From NCBI GenBank assembly GCA_003022435.1, contig PXUA01000015.1, forward strand, positions 1-64,000: DNA of 64,000 bases, given 5' to 3'. A model generated the notes under the pieces. That model was not told the origin of the DNA and made no database searches. It worked only from the letters and a program-made list of their open reading frames with translations. A program made the position numbers and the translations under genes. The stretch is from Bacteroidetes bacterium SW_9_63_38 (lineage in GTDB: Bacteria; Bacteroidota; Rhodothermia; Rhodothermales; Salinibacteraceae). Each line of letters starts with the position of its first letter. Positions within the stretch are counted from its first letter, which is position 1. Positions 17,348 through 26,903 of the stretch are shown here, piece after piece.

Positions 17348-19027
17348 TTACAGCGGGGAGGAGAGCGACTGGTTCCGGATTCGGGACTGCAGGGCGGACA
17401 CGTCTTCCTGGATGTCCGTGTCGTTCTCCACCTTCTCCTCGATTTTCCGGTAGGCGTGGATCACGGTCGAGTGGTCGCGCCCGCCGAAGCGGGTGCCGAT
17501 GTGCGCGTAGGAATCCTCTGTAAGCTCGCGGCAGAGGTACATCGCGATCTGGCGGGCCTTGGCCACCTTCTGCTTGCGGGAGCGGGAGAGGAGGTCGTCT
17601 TCCGAGAGGCGGAAATAGTCGGCCACCTGCTCGATAATGTCGGCAGCGTCGAGGGGGGACGGGTCCTCATCGGTATGCTCGCGCAGGTAGCGACGGGCCG
17701 TGTCCATATCGAGCGTGCCGTCGTCGAGCTGCACGAGGGCCGTCAGACGGGTGAGGGTGCCTTCCAGCTGGCGGACGTTGGAGTCCACGCGCTGGGCAAT
17801 GAGCTCTAGCACCTGCGGGTCGACCTCAATGTTTTGGCGGGCCGCCTTGCGCTGCAGGATGGCGATGCGCGTTTCGAGGTCGGGCCGCTGGATGTCGGCA
17901 CTTAGGCCCCATTGGAAGCGGGAGAGCAGCCGCTCCTCGATGCCTGGAATCTCAACCGGGGGACGGTCCGCGCAGAGGAAAATCTGCTTCCCGTTCTGGT
18001 GGAGGTCGTTGAAGATGTGGAAGAACTCCTCCTGCGTCTTTTCCTTCTCGCCGAAGAACTGCACGTCGTCGACGATGAGGAGGTCGGCCTGCCGGTAGTA
18101 GCTGGAGAAGGCTGCGATCCGGTTCTCGCGGACCGACTGGACGAACTGGCTCGTGAAGCGGTCGCTGGAGACGTAGAGGACGTGCTCGGCGGTGTTGTGC
18201 TCTAGGGCATAGTTGGCCACGGCCTGGGCGAGGTGGGTTTTGCCGAGGCCGACGCCGCCGTACACCAGGAGCGGGTTGTAGTTGGTGCTGCCGGGCTCCT
18301 GCGCCACGGCGTACGCGGCGCTGCGGGCCAGCCGGTTGCCGTCGCCCTGAATAAACTCCTCAAACGTGTACTCGGGGCGCAGGTGCTCGTGGGCCTTTTC
18401 GTAAAGGGCTGAGCGCTCATCGTCCGAGCCGGCCCCGGACCGCTCGATACTGGCCAGTTCCTCGGGGGTGGGGGCCGCCTCGCCCGCCACGTCAGTTTCG
18501 TCGGGGTCGGGGGTAGGGCGTTCACTGGACGGAGCAGCCGACGTGTCCGACGGGGTCGACGCCTTCGACGAGCGAGACGCTGGCTCCGACGACGGGCCCG
18601 TCGGCTGCCGCTGGTTGGACGACTGCTTGCCAGCAGTGCCCGAGGTGTGCGGGGAGCGGCCGTCGGACGAGGGGGAAGAAGATGAGTCGGGGACCTCGCC
18701 AGAAGACGAAGATGAAGTCGCCTCCTCGTGCTCATCGGCCACGATCTCATCGGGCCGTTCATCTTCCGGGGTCACCTTGTACTCCACGTCGGTGGGCTCC
18801 CCGACGGCCTGGCTCACGGCCGTATTGATCTGACGGTCGAACCGGCTCCGCAGGTACTGAATCCCGAACGGCGTGGGTACCTGTAGGCGGAGGGTGGGCG
18901 TCCCGTCGTCGGTGTCCAGCGAAAGCGGGTCGATGGGGTCGAGCCAGTTCTGAACCGTCCGCTCCGGGATCGTGTCGCGCAGATCAGCAAGAGCAGTGCG
19001 CCAGGCGTCGGAGGCGGACGGAACCAT
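17348..19027 (-). CDS. dnaA: Chromosomal replication initiator protein DnaA
   Basis: 559 residues, about 100 longer than typical. Domain I is at 1-90 (WRTALADLRDTIPERTVQNW). A long Ser/Pro/Glu-rich low-complexity domain II runs to about 230. The AAA+ domain has Walker A GGVGLGKTH, Walker B LLIVDDVQF and sensor regions. Domain IV ends with the DnaA-box-binding motif FGGRDHSTVIHAYRKIE. It binds DnaA boxes and opens the origin. The extended domain II accounts for the extra length. No recF, dnaN or gyrB neighbours are present. Confidence 0.97.
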   Translation of the reverse strand: MVPSASDAWRTALADLRDTIPERTVQNWLDPIDPLSLDTDDGTPTLRLQVPTPFGIQYLRSRFDRQINTAVSQAVGEPTDVEYKVTPEDERPDEIVADEHEEATSSSSSGEVPDSSSSPSSDGRSPHTSGTAGKQSSNQRQPTGPSSEPASRSSKASTPSDTSAAPSSERPTPDPDETDVAGEAAPTPEELASIERSGAGSDDERSALYEKAHEHLRPEYTFEEFIQGDGNRLARSAAYAVAQEPGSTNYNPLLVYGGVGLGKTHLAQAVANYALEHNTAEHVLYVSSDRFTSQFVQSVRENRIAAFSSYYRQADLLIVDDVQFFGEKEKTQEEFFHIFNDLHQNGKQIFLCADRPPVEIPGIEERLLSRFQWGLSADIQRPDLETRIAILQRKAARQNIEVDPQVLELIAQRVDSNVRQLEGTLTRLTALVQLDDGTLDMDTARRYLREHTDEDPSPLDAADIIEQVADYFRLSEDDLLSRSRKQKVAKARQIAMYLCRELTEDSYAHIGTRFGGRDHSTVIHAYRKIEEKVENDTDIQEDVSALQSRIRNQSLSSPL

Positions 19028-19358
19028 AGGGCAAATCGGAGGACCAAGCGTTCGCGACGACAACGAGACGGCGCCGGCGGAGTGCCCAGATCGACGCGTG
19101 CTCAACGTAGACCTGAGCCACCATCTTCGCAAGTCCCTCTCGGGGATTTTACAGACGGCCGTCCTGGCGTCGCTGATCGATGAAATCCTGGGGCGTTGGG
19201 AGGCTACGTCAACGGATTGCTACATCTGCGTGCTACGGATGCTACTCGACGGGGCCTCGAACGGACCGGTGCCGGCACGAGGACGTAAGAGAGACCGATC
19301 GGTCGGCGATCCAATCCGCGCTGTGACCTCGCATCAGATTCCAGATTGAGGAACGCTC
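19028..19358. other. Divergent region upstream of dnaA, no DnaA-box cluster seen
   Basis: The 330 bases upstream of dnaA were read for TTATCCACA-type boxes on both strands and for an AT-rich unwinding element; none was found. It presumably carries the dnaA promoter and that of the small membrane protein gene. Confidence 0.45.
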
Positions 19359-19556
19359 ATGTACAAGAAACGACGAATCTTTTTTGCCATTGCGCTGCTT
19401 ATGTCCGTGGTCACGATTGCCCGGGGACTGTTGTTTGTGCTCGGCGGACGTCTTCCCGATCTCGTGACGCTCGTCAGTTTTCTCATCGCCGTGTACGCCT
19501 TCTGGAAGTACCGCAACCTGCGGATGCGGCTGGAGAAGTCCCGGAAAAAGTCCTGA
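19359..19556 (+). CDS. Small two-TM membrane protein
   Basis: 65 residues with two hydrophobic segments (IFFAIALLMSVVTIARGLLF and LVTLVSFLIAVYAFWKY) and a strongly basic C-terminus (RLEKSRKKS), giving inside-facing ends. No family is recognised. It is divergent from dnaA and upstream of the convergent ssrA gene. Confidence 0.6.
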   Translation: MYKKRRIFFAIALLMSVVTIARGLLFVLGGRLPDLVTLVSFLIAVYAFWKYRNLRMRLEKSRKKS

Positions 19557-19661
19557 GAACCTGCTGAGCGATTGCAGGCGGGAGTGCTTTTGGGGACGCC
19601 GGAGGCGCCTCTTGCCGTTGAGCGATAATTCCGCCCCGGTTGAGCGGGGGGAATAAGGCAC

Positions 19662-19698
19662 AAAAGGAAAACCCCGTACGCCGCAGGGGCCTACGGGG
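19662..19698 (-). terminator. Rho-independent terminator of ssrA
   Basis: On the minus strand a CCCCGTAGG / CGTACGGGG stem is followed by TTTTCCTTTTG. It starts 11 bases past the mature tmRNA 3' end. Confidence 0.85.
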
Positions 19699-19708
19699 TG
19701 AGAAGGAG

Positions 19709-20075
19709 TGGAGATGCCGGGAGTCGAACCCGGGTCCGCGTAGCCGTACAGTCCGAGCCTCTACTTGCGTAGTGGATGCATTGGCAGTTCACGCTGTCCG
19801 TCTGCCCGTCCACGAGGCCAGGACAACGCTACAGCTGGTTAAGATTCACCGATCCATCCGCAGCCAGAGAATGGAGCGACTACACCCTTTTTGTCGATGT
19901 CCTACGCTCCCCAAGGGTCAGGAGCGACGCAGGACAGATGGGGGCTTTTACGCCGCCATCGCGTACGAATAATCGTCCGCATTTACTAGTTCCTGACAAG
20001 ATTTACGAGCATACCAGGAAGCTCGGCAAGACAGCCCGCTGCACGTTGACTACACGTCGAAGCCGTGTCATCCCC
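19709..20075 (-). ncRNA. ssrA: tmRNA (ssrA)
   Basis: The 5' end reads GGGGATGACACGGCTTCGAC, the universal tmRNA start, and the 3' end reads GGGTTCGACTCCCGGCATCT, giving the T-arm and a 7-bp acceptor stem (GGGGATG with CATCTCC, one wobble). The tag reading frame, on the minus strand near 19960-20000, is GCG GAC GAT TAT TCG TAC GCG ATG GCG GCG TAA, so the tag ends ADDYSYAMAA. The 3' CCA is not encoded. The RNA rescues stalled ribosomes and tags proteins for proteolysis. Confidence 0.96.
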
Positions 20076-20362
20076 ATAAGTAGAAAGAACATCTCGCCCG
20101 TCGGGGGTACCTCTCCCATCTGAGCACTGCTTGAGACGAAGCGACAGAGCCGTTGTTCCTGCGCGGCCGAGGACCGGGCGATTGGAGGAGCAACGTCCGG
20201 CGAGAGGGAGCGCTTTTGTACATCCTGATCCGAGAAGTCCAGAATGCATAGAGGCCTTCAGGGAATAAGGGCGCGAAGGGGACTGTAAGCGGTCGAAAAC
20301 ATGTGTGCGGGGTGGAAGTAGAGGGGCCTACGGTGCACTTCTTGATTTCAACCTGTTCTCTC

Positions 20363-21196
20363 ATGGCTAATTCCGGAGACGATGCGACCGATAAGATCTA
20401 CGAGGCGCCGTTTGCCGAGTCCGACGAGCGTCTGGAGGCGTACGCGGACTTTGTGGCGATTGTGAAGCAACTCCGGCGTGATTGCCCGTGGGATCGTGAG
20501 CAAACCCACGAGTCGGTGAAGCACCTCTTGATTGAGGAGGCCTACGAGGTGGTCGAAGCCATCGACCACGAAGACTGGGACGAGCTGGCGGAAGAGCTGG
20601 GGGACGTGTTTCTGCATGTGCTCTTTCATTCCGTCATTGCAGAGCAGGAGGGACACTTCGATTTGGCAGACGTGATTGCGGCAGAGACCGACAAGCTCGT
20701 CCGGCGGCATCCGCACGTGTTCGGGGACGACACGACGAGCGACGCCGACGACGTGGCGGCGTCGTGGGAGGAGATCAAGCAGCAGGAGGAGGACGGCGAG
20801 CAGACCTCGGTGCTCGCCGGTGTGCCGTCACAGCTGCCGGCGCTGCTCCGGGCGTCCCGCTCTCAGGAGAAGGCGGCGGGGGTTGGGTTCGACTTTCTGG
20901 ACCGCGAGGCGTCCTGGGCGAAGGTAGAGGAGGAGCTGTCGGAGTTTCAGGCGGCGGTGGCTGCCGACGACGCCGACAACAAGGAAGAAGAGTTCGGAGA
21001 CCTTCTGTTCGCGCTCACGAACTACGCCCGGCAGGCGGATATCAACCCTGAGGAGGCGCTCCGACGGACGAACGACAAGTTCATCCGGCGCGTCCAGCAC
21101 ATCGAAGAGCGGCTCGACGAGAACGGATCGTCGCTTGCAGAGGCCGATCTGGAGACGGCCGCCGAGTTGTGGGCAGAGGCGAAAGACGAAGAGTGA
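20363..21196 (+). CDS. mazG: Nucleoside triphosphate pyrophosphohydrolase MazG
   Basis: 277 residues with two MazG repeats. The first has LRRDCPWDREQTHESVKHLL, the EEAYEVVEAI metal-binding helix and EELGDVFLHVLFH. The second has GFDFLDREASWAKVEEELSE and EEEFGDLLFALTNYAR, with the paired EExxE/ExxD motifs intact. It hydrolyses (d)NTPs to monophosphates, a house-cleaning role. The in-frame extension upstream to 20303 lacks family similarity. It shows no link to the toxin-antitoxin pair at the left end. Confidence 0.93.
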   Translation: MANSGDDATDKIYEAPFAESDERLEAYADFVAIVKQLRRDCPWDREQTHESVKHLLIEEAYEVVEAIDHEDWDELAEELGDVFLHVLFHSVIAEQEGHFDLADVIAAETDKLVRRHPHVFGDDTTSDADDVAASWEEIKQQEEDGEQTSVLAGVPSQLPALLRASRSQEKAAGVGFDFLDREASWAKVEEELSEFQAAVAADDADNKEEEFGDLLFALTNYARQADINPEEALRRTNDKFIRRVQHIEERLDENGSSLAEADLETAAELWAEAKDEE

Positions 21197-21241
21197 AGCG
21201 AGAGGAGAGGGGCGATGGGATGCGACTATGCCGGTGCTCGC

Positions 21242-21270
21242 ATCCGTCCGGTGCGGAAGACCGGACGGAT
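21242..21270. terminator. Candidate bidirectional terminator between mazG and the reductase
   Basis: A perfect 11-bp inverted repeat (ATCCGTCCGGT / ACCGGACGGAT, seven-base loop) in the gap between two convergent genes. There is no strong T-run on the plus strand, so termination efficiency is uncertain. Confidence 0.5.
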
Positions 21271-21299
21271 ACGGGTCACCAGTTTCGAGAAAAAAGTCG

Positions 21300-22253
21300 T
21301 TACTCGTCCCAGAGGGAGGCCTTGGAGTACGGGCTGCCCTCGAACGTCCAGATGCTGCCGTCGAGGTAGCGGCGGTGCCGGTCGAGGTCCGCAATCGCGT
21401 CCATGTCCGCGTTCGACAGGCTCAGGTCGGCGGCGGCGAGGTTGTCCTCGATGTGGGCCGGGGTCACGGATTTCGGAATGACGGCCGTGCCGCGGTGAAT
21501 GGCCCAGCTAATGAGAACCTGAGCCGCGCTGGCGTCGTGCTGGTCCGCGATCTCCTGAATGGTGGGGTCCTCGAAGAGATTGGGCTCATCGTCGGCCTTG
21601 ATCTCCTCGGGCCGGTCCATCGAGCCGAGGGGGGAGTAGGCTGTGAGGTGGACCCCCTTCTCTTCAGCGAAGTCCAGCATGTCGGGCTGCTGGAGGTAGG
21701 GATGCATCTCGATCTGATTCATCTCCGGCGTTGTGCCGGTTTCGTCAATCAGCGACTGGATCTTCTGGACGCTGAAGTTGGAGACGCCGATGTGCTGGAC
21801 CAGACCCTCCGCCTTCAGGTCCTGCATAGCGTGCCAGGTTTCGGCGAGGGGCAGCTCGCCGAGCGGAACGAAGTCGTCCGGCTGCTCGGGATAGTCCACG
21901 CCGTGCTGCATGGCGACCGGCCAGTGAACGAGGTAGAGGTCCAGCGTGTCGAGCTGCAGGTCGTTGAGCGTGTTCTCCAGGGCTGGGCGCACGTGCTCCG
22001 GGTCATGGCAGTCGTTCCAGAGCTTGGAGGTGACCCAGACGTCGCCCCGGTCGATGTCGTGGGCCGAGAACGTATCGGAGAGCGCGTTGCCGACCTCCGG
22101 CTCGTTGCCGTAGATGGGGGCGCAGTCGATGTGCCGGTACCCGACCTCCAGGGCCACTTTGACCGCGTTGTAGACATCGCCGGGATCCGACTTCCAGGTG
22201 CCGAGCCCCAGGATGGGCATCTCGTCGCCGTCGTCGAATGTAAGGGTTTCCAT
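21300..22253 (-). CDS. Aldo/keto reductase
   Basis: 317 residues. The catalytic tetrad is visible: Asp and Tyr in RHIDCAPIYGNEPEVG, Lys in VWVTSKLWND, and His in LYLVHWPVAM. The cofactor region near the C-terminus reads TAVIPKSVTPAHIEDNL. It is an NADPH-dependent carbonyl reductase of the AKR superfamily, close to the group annotated as alcohol or D-xylose reductases; the substrate is unknown. The start METLTFDDGDEMPILGLGTW is standard for the family. Confidence 0.92.
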   Translation of the reverse strand: METLTFDDGDEMPILGLGTWKSDPGDVYNAVKVALEVGYRHIDCAPIYGNEPEVGNALSDTFSAHDIDRGDVWVTSKLWNDCHDPEHVRPALENTLNDLQLDTLDLYLVHWPVAMQHGVDYPEQPDDFVPLGELPLAETWHAMQDLKAEGLVQHIGVSNFSVQKIQSLIDETGTTPEMNQIEMHPYLQQPDMLDFAEEKGVHLTAYSPLGSMDRPEEIKADDEPNLFEDPTIQEIADQHDASAAQVLISWAIHRGTAVIPKSVTPAHIEDNLAAADLSLSNADMDAIADLDRHRRYLDGSIWTFEGSPYSKASLWDE

Positions 22254-23118
22254 AGTTGACAGAGTGGGTGGGTGATTGGGCGCCAATAAGAAGTGCCGCG
22301 GGACGGATGCTACCCGCCCGTAAACAGTGTCAACCCATACCGTTCAACGCCGAGGACGTTCAGTAGATGCGTACAAAAAGCACGATTGGAATCGTTGGGA
22401 AAGAAGAGCCACCGGAGAGCGGCAACGTGAGGCCTTCGGCCCGGAGGGAGGAATGCGAACGTGCCTGGAAAGAAATCGACTTTATCCTGAACGGCCACGA
22501 ACTGAGAGGCGATCCATCCGTTATCCCGATTCACGATTTCCGGTCCCCCAGTCAGCCCACCCGTGGCGCTCTGGTCGCACAAAGGCGCCGTTCTGGGAGC
22601 CTGCACGCTGGCGTTCTTTGCCACAATGGCCGCGCTGCAGGCGAGGATGCTTATCGTGATCCTGCTTGGGCCGCTGCGAAACAGGGCTCAGGCAGAGGCA
22701 TCCCGGTCGGCCCCTCGTGAGTTTAAGAGACTGTTTTGATTTCACCCGTTGGGGCCTTGAGCGCAACGTGACGAGTGCGGAACGGTCAGCGTCCCCCCTT
22801 CTTCAGCCCTCAACGACGCGGTGCGATTTGCGTTGGAAAACCATCGAAAGGAATAGAAATCACGTCCCAAAAATCAAAACGGTCTCTAAGGCAGCTTCAA
22901 ACGATCTTTTGGGGAAAGCAGTTTGCTATTGCTCCAAGCTCCAGCTTGAGGGATGGACGGACGAGGTCCGTCCAAAGCTCGATTGCACAAGCGCGTGAGA
23001 ATCGGGGTTGTGGATGTCCGTTCCAAATCCGATAATGTGGACGTGGAGACAAGCCCGGAGCACCTCCAGTCTCCGCCGTCTCGCCCAACGCTTTCTCGCT
23101 GCCGCTTTGATCCGTCTC
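22254..23118. other. Long intergenic region with at most one small ORF
   Basis: 865 bases with no recognisable gene. Several overlapping frames are open because of GC content but have no motif or consistent start. The only stretch with protein-like character is a 58-codon frame at 22563. Part of the right half (22860-22980) is less GC-rich than its surroundings. Confidence 0.4.
22563..22739 (+). CDS. Possible 58-residue single-TM peptide
   Basis: GTG-initiated frame with a hydrophobic segment (GAVLGACTLAFFATMAAL, then MLIVILLGPL) and a basic tail (RNRAQAEASRSAPREFKRLF). Membrane-peptide composition and a charged tail are suggestive, but there is no clear ribosome binding site and no known relative. 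Confidence 0.2.
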   Translation: MALWSHKGAVLGACTLAFFATMAALQARMLIVILLGPLRNRAQAEASRSAPREFKRLF

Positions 23119-23379
23119 GTGCCTGAAAATCGGCTTTATAAGGTTTACAAAAATGGAGAGCCGATTCCCAATGTTGGACCCTTCGAGAAGGAGGGCGCGC
23201 TAATCGACGCGCTGATTCAAATTAACCAGTCAACGCAACTGCAGCGGGGAACCGTCCTCGTGCACGTGTACGAGACGGACGCGACGCCGCTCGGCATTGG
23301 GCGAAAGTATCTCGGATCGATCGACGGGGGCACGGTGCTCATGATGGGCGAGGTGGACGAGGAGCGGGTCCGGGCCTAA
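23119..23379 (+). CDS. Small hypothetical protein
   Basis: 86 residues if read from the GTG at 23119; the frame stays open upstream to 23008, but that part is Arg/Trp-rich and unconvincing. The body (LYKVYKNGEPIPNVGPFEKE, GALIDALIQINQSTQL, VLVHVYETDATPLGIGRKYL) looks like a real compact alpha/beta protein with the acidic bias of the neighbourhood. Function unknown; it stands alone between two long gene-free stretches. Confidence 0.5.
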   Translation: MPENRLYKVYKNGEPIPNVGPFEKEGALIDALIQINQSTQLQRGTVLVHVYETDATPLGIGRKYLGSIDGGTVLMMGEVDEERVRA

Positions 23380-24008
23380 CCGAGACCGAAGGAGGGCGTA
23401 CGCTGCAGTCGGGCAGAAGAGTGCTGTCTGCTTCTGGACGCGTCGAGGCGTAGATGAATGGAAGCGTAGATGAAAGGGCTTTTTTCCCTCCGGTTCTCTT
23501 TCTATTCTACGGCGCTGTCCCGTTTGATGGAGCCCACGTCGGTCTTTGCGTCGTTTCGGTTCGGTCTTCGGCGGAACGGATAGAGGGGACCAGGGCGGGC
23601 ATCGTGTCATGATTCGACCGAGGCCGAAGCCCGTTTTTGGTGAAAGGCGCGTCCCACGGTCGCCGGGTACACCCTCGTGACGGAATACAAGAATGATTTC
23701 CGGATCGTCTCAGTCGTTCGGCCGGAGAGTGGCATCCTTTCTGCACGTGTGGTGTTTGCTGACACATGGATGGGGCTTTAAAAAGATTCCGGCTAGTATA
23801 TACCACGGTTCAGGAAATCCAGATTCCCAAAATATGGATTGCCAGTAATCTGGGATTCCGCAGACCTTGCCGGGCGAGTCCGGCCGGCCTCTCCATACGG
23901 AGAATGTCGTTCTCCTACCCGTGCACGGATCAGTAGAGAGAAGGGATTTTCCGTCGCCGTCCTGCTGGTCGCTGCTGATTTTATTCATCTGCATTGCTGC
24001 CGCGTTTT
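23380..24008. other. Intergenic region, no gene seen
   Basis: About 630 bases with no plausible coding sequence. It includes a patch of lower GC at 23750-23850 (AAAAAGATTCCGGCTAGTAT). The region contains an imperfect inverted segment around 23540-23580. It presumably holds the exopolyphosphatase promoter. Confidence 0.4.
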
Positions 24009-25694
24009 ATGTCTGCCTCCGTTGACCGCGCCGCCTGTATCCTCGTTCCCGAGACCACCTACGCCTCCAACGGATCGACGTCGCCGATGCGGGTGTGCGT
24101 CATCGACCTGGGGACGAACTCGTTTCACGCTGTTATCGTGGACGCCCACGCCAACGGGAGCTACCAGATCGTGGACCGCATGAAGGAGATGGTGCGGCTG
24201 GGGCAGCACGGCCTCTCGGCCAACACGCTCCCGGAGGCGGCGATGGAGCGGGGGATGAAGGCCCTGAAGCGGATTCACCTGCTGGCCAAGGGGTGGGACA
24301 CTGAGGAGTACCTGGCGTTTGCCACAAGTGCCATCCGGGAGGCCACCAACGGTGGTGAGTTTATCCGCCGGGTCCGCAATGCCTTCGGGCTTCGGATTCG
24401 CCCCATTAGCGGCGAGCAGGAGGCGGGTCTCATCTATCAGGGCGTGCGCCGGGCTGTAGAAATTACGTCCCCGACGCTCCTGGTCGACATTGGGGGGGGA
24501 TCTGTGGAGTTCATTGTGGCGGCCGGGGACGAGCGCCTGTTTGCGACGAGCCTCAAGCTGGGGGCGGCCCGCATGACGGAGCGGTTTGTGAACAGCGATC
24601 CGCTTTCGGAGGAGCAGGAGCAGGCCCTGCGCGACCATTGCGCGGACACGATGGCGGAGGTGTTCGAGGCGTGCCGAGCGCACGACGTGACGGGGGTGGT
24701 AGGGTCGTCCGGCACCATAAAGAGCCTGGCCCGGGTGGCGCTGAATGCGGTGGAAAATGGCAGCCAGACCGTCTTCCAGCGCACGTTCGACGTGCCGCAC
24801 GTCCAGGCGTCGCTCGAACGCACCATTGCGTCCAGTGCTGAGGAGCGCATGGCGCAAAGCACCATCGACCCGAAGCGGGTGGACCAGATCGGGGCTGGGG
24901 CGGTGTTGCTAGACACGATCCTGGAGCATCTCCCGGCGGTTGAGCAGGTGCGGGTGTCGACCAATGCGCTCCGGGAGGGGATGGTCGTGCACTTCATGGA
25001 CACCAATTACGCGCGGCTTCGTCGGATTGCCCCGTTCCGAACCCCCCGCCGCCGCAGCGTCCATGAGCTGGCCTACCGATACAACTGGGAGGAGCGCCAC
25101 GCGCAACACGCGGCGGCGACCAGCACGTTTCTCTTCGACGTGTGCCGCCCCCTGTACGACGGCCCCGATCGGGACGCCGAGTTGCTGGAGTACGCGTCCC
25201 TGCTTCACGACGTGGGGCACCTCGTGAGCCACGACACGCACGCCAGGCACTCGCGCTACCTCATCGAAAACGCGAACCTGCAGGGCTTCCAGCCCGACGA
25301 AATTGCGATCATGTCGCTCGTGGCTCGCTACCATCGAGGGCGGGTGCCACTGGCATCCGACGAACACTACCGACAGCAATCCGAGGCCGTGCAGCGGCGG
25401 GTGCGTCAGCTGGCGTCCCTGGTTCGCATCGCGGAGGGCCTCGACCGCAGTCACTTCCAGAACGTGACGGCCCTGCGGGCGCGCCTGACAGACGAGGCGC
25501 TCGTGCTGTCGATTGCGACAAAGGGGGATCCCCAGTTGGAAGTGTGGTCAGGGGGCGAAGAGGGGGCGATGTTCGAGGATGAGTTCGCCCGAACGCTGCA
25601 GGTGAAGCCTACGGCTATCGACGTGCGGGCGCCCGACGAGACCGATCCCTCCGTGTCGCATGCAACCGTCTCAGCGCCGGAGGCAGTTCGCTAG
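24009..25694 (+). CDS. ppx: Exopolyphosphatase / Ppx-GppA family with C-terminal HD domain
   Basis: 561 residues. The Ppx/GppA ASKHA domain begins with MRVCVIDLGTNSFHAVIVDA (phosphate-1 loop), FATSAIREATNG, and the phosphate-2 loop LLVDIGGGSVEF. The C-terminal half carries an HD-type motif (YASLLHDVGHLVSHDTHARH), the long form as in Ppx of many phyla. It degrades polyphosphate or pppGpp, so it may set the stringent response. Two starts are possible: 24009 or the ATG at 24087, which begins directly at the conserved domain. Confidence 0.9.
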   Translation: MSASVDRAACILVPETTYASNGSTSPMRVCVIDLGTNSFHAVIVDAHANGSYQIVDRMKEMVRLGQHGLSANTLPEAAMERGMKALKRIHLLAKGWDTEEYLAFATSAIREATNGGEFIRRVRNAFGLRIRPISGEQEAGLIYQGVRRAVEITSPTLLVDIGGGSVEFIVAAGDERLFATSLKLGAARMTERFVNSDPLSEEQEQALRDHCADTMAEVFEACRAHDVTGVVGSSGTIKSLARVALNAVENGSQTVFQRTFDVPHVQASLERTIASSAEERMAQSTIDPKRVDQIGAGAVLLDTILEHLPAVEQVRVSTNALREGMVVHFMDTNYARLRRIAPFRTPRRRSVHELAYRYNWEERHAQHAAATSTFLFDVCRPLYDGPDRDAELLEYASLLHDVGHLVSHDTHARHSRYLIENANLQGFQPDEIAIMSLVARYHRGRVPLASDEHYRQQSEAVQRRVRQLASLVRIAEGLDRSHFQNVTALRARLTDEALVLSIATKGDPQLEVWSGGEEGAMFEDEFARTLQVKPTAIDVRAPDETDPSVSHATVSAPEAVR

Positions 25695-25994
25695 TCCAAG
25701 TCGTGAGTCATTCCCCGTGTCCACCCGGACGCCGCAGCCACGCCCGTGCCTCTGCCGAGTTCTGCGTCGCTCGTCGGGGGGCGTAGTCCGGAGCACGGGA
25801 CGTCCGGTGAGACGGGTCGGTGACCGGCTGCTCGTTCCTGCGTATCCGATTCACGCGGGATTAACCGGAGCGATTCTTGCCCCTACGACGGAGGCGCGTT
25901 ACTTTGCGCTCTGAGTCTGATTGCTGTCCCGTACCGTCTGTGCGGGGGCGACACGGCATTCGCCGATTGGTTTTCATCCAGCACGTTCGGGTCT

Positions 25995-26504
25995 ATGGCG
26001 TCCCCGTTGATGTTTTTCTTTCTGGCCACGGTAGCCGTCACGGCGGCTCTCGGGATGGTGATTGCCCGCAGCCCCGTGTCGAGTGCCCTGTGGCTCGTGT
26101 TGAATCTCTTCTGTGTGGCCGGGCTGTACCTGACCCTGAACGCGTCGTTCATCGGGGTCATTCAGATCCTGGTGTACGCCGGGGCCATTATGGTGCTGTT
26201 CCTGTTCGTCATCATGCTCCTCAACCTGTCGACGCTGCCGGAGATGGAGGAGATGAACTGGGCCGGGGTCGGCGGATTTATCCTCGGGATGGCGGTGTTG
26301 AGCCAGCTGCTCTACGTGGTGGCCCTGGAGTTTGACCTGGGCGTTGAGCCGGTGGCGCCCGAAACGGCGGCACAGGTTGGCTCGGCCGCCACGCTGGGCG
26401 AAGTTCTCTTCACGCGGTACGCACTGCACGTGGAGGTGGCCGGCATTCTTCTGTTGGCCGCGACCGTCGGGGCCGTCATGATGGCACAGCGGAAGTTCAA
26501 TTAG
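25995..26504 (+). CDS. nuoJ: NADH-quinone oxidoreductase subunit J
   Basis: 169 residues with five hydrophobic segments. FFFLATVAVTAALGMVIARS and the conserved IGVIQILVYAGAIMVLFLFV are the NuoJ signature. It is a membrane-arm subunit of complex I. It starts a nuoJ-K-L-M-(phhB)-N run; the peripheral-arm genes nuoA-I are not upstream, where ppx sits instead. A 300-base gap before the gene is the likely promoter region. Confidence 0.96.
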   Translation: MASPLMFFFLATVAVTAALGMVIARSPVSSALWLVLNLFCVAGLYLTLNASFIGVIQILVYAGAIMVLFLFVIMLLNLSTLPEMEEMNWAGVGGFILGMAVLSQLLYVVALEFDLGVEPVAPETAAQVGSAATLGEVLFTRYALHVEVAGILLLAATVGAVMMAQRKFN

Positions 26505-26589
26505 CCCGCGCCTCGTTCCCGTCGAGAAGGTGTCGCCGGAGGGCGCCGGCCGAGCCCGTCTCTGATCCACACGACACGAGCAGACCGAC

Positions 26590-26895
26590 ATGGAAGTCGC
26601 ACTGAACTGGTATCTTGCACTGAGTGCTGTCTTGTTCACGATCGGCACACTCGGGGTGTTGTTTCGCCGGAACGCCATCGTGCTTTTGATGTCGGTGGAG
26701 CTGATGCTGAATGCCGTAAACCTGACGTTGGTGGCGTTCAGCCAGTCGATGGGGGACCCGGGGGGACAGATATTGGTCTTCTTCTCGATTGCGGTGGCGG
26801 CGGCGGAGGCAGCCGTGGGGCTGGCCATCGTGATCGCTGTGTTCCGCAGCGAAGTCACAGTGGACATCACCGAGATCAACCTGTTCAAACATTAG
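26590..26895 (+). CDS. nuoK: NADH-quinone oxidoreductase subunit K
   Basis: 101 residues with three transmembrane helices. The buried Glu residues of the proton channel appear in [13 protein letters not shown] and in the third helix [17 protein letters not shown]. The length is normal. It lies 85 bases after nuoJ and is followed by a terminator-like hairpin before nuoL. Confidence 0.96.
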   Translation: MEVALNWYLALSAVLFTIGTLGVLFRRNAIVLLMSVELMLNAVNLTLVAFSQSMGDPGGQILVFFSIAVAAAEAAVGLAIVIAVFRSEVTVDITEINLFKH

Positions 26896-26903
26896 TGCTC
26901 TCG

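Noticed and set aside
19028-19358. Chromosomal origin next to dnaA
   Set aside because: No DnaA-box cluster or AT-rich unwinding element was found on either strand.
20363-21196. mazG as part of a toxin-antitoxin system
   Set aside because: MazG here is the two-domain house-cleaning pyrophosphohydrolase, far from the MazF-like toxin at 575, with no relA or mazEF neighbour.
22310-22624. Minus-strand 104-residue frame in the long intergenic region
   Set aside because: Composition not clearly protein-like and no start signal; kept only as unexplained intergenic sequence.
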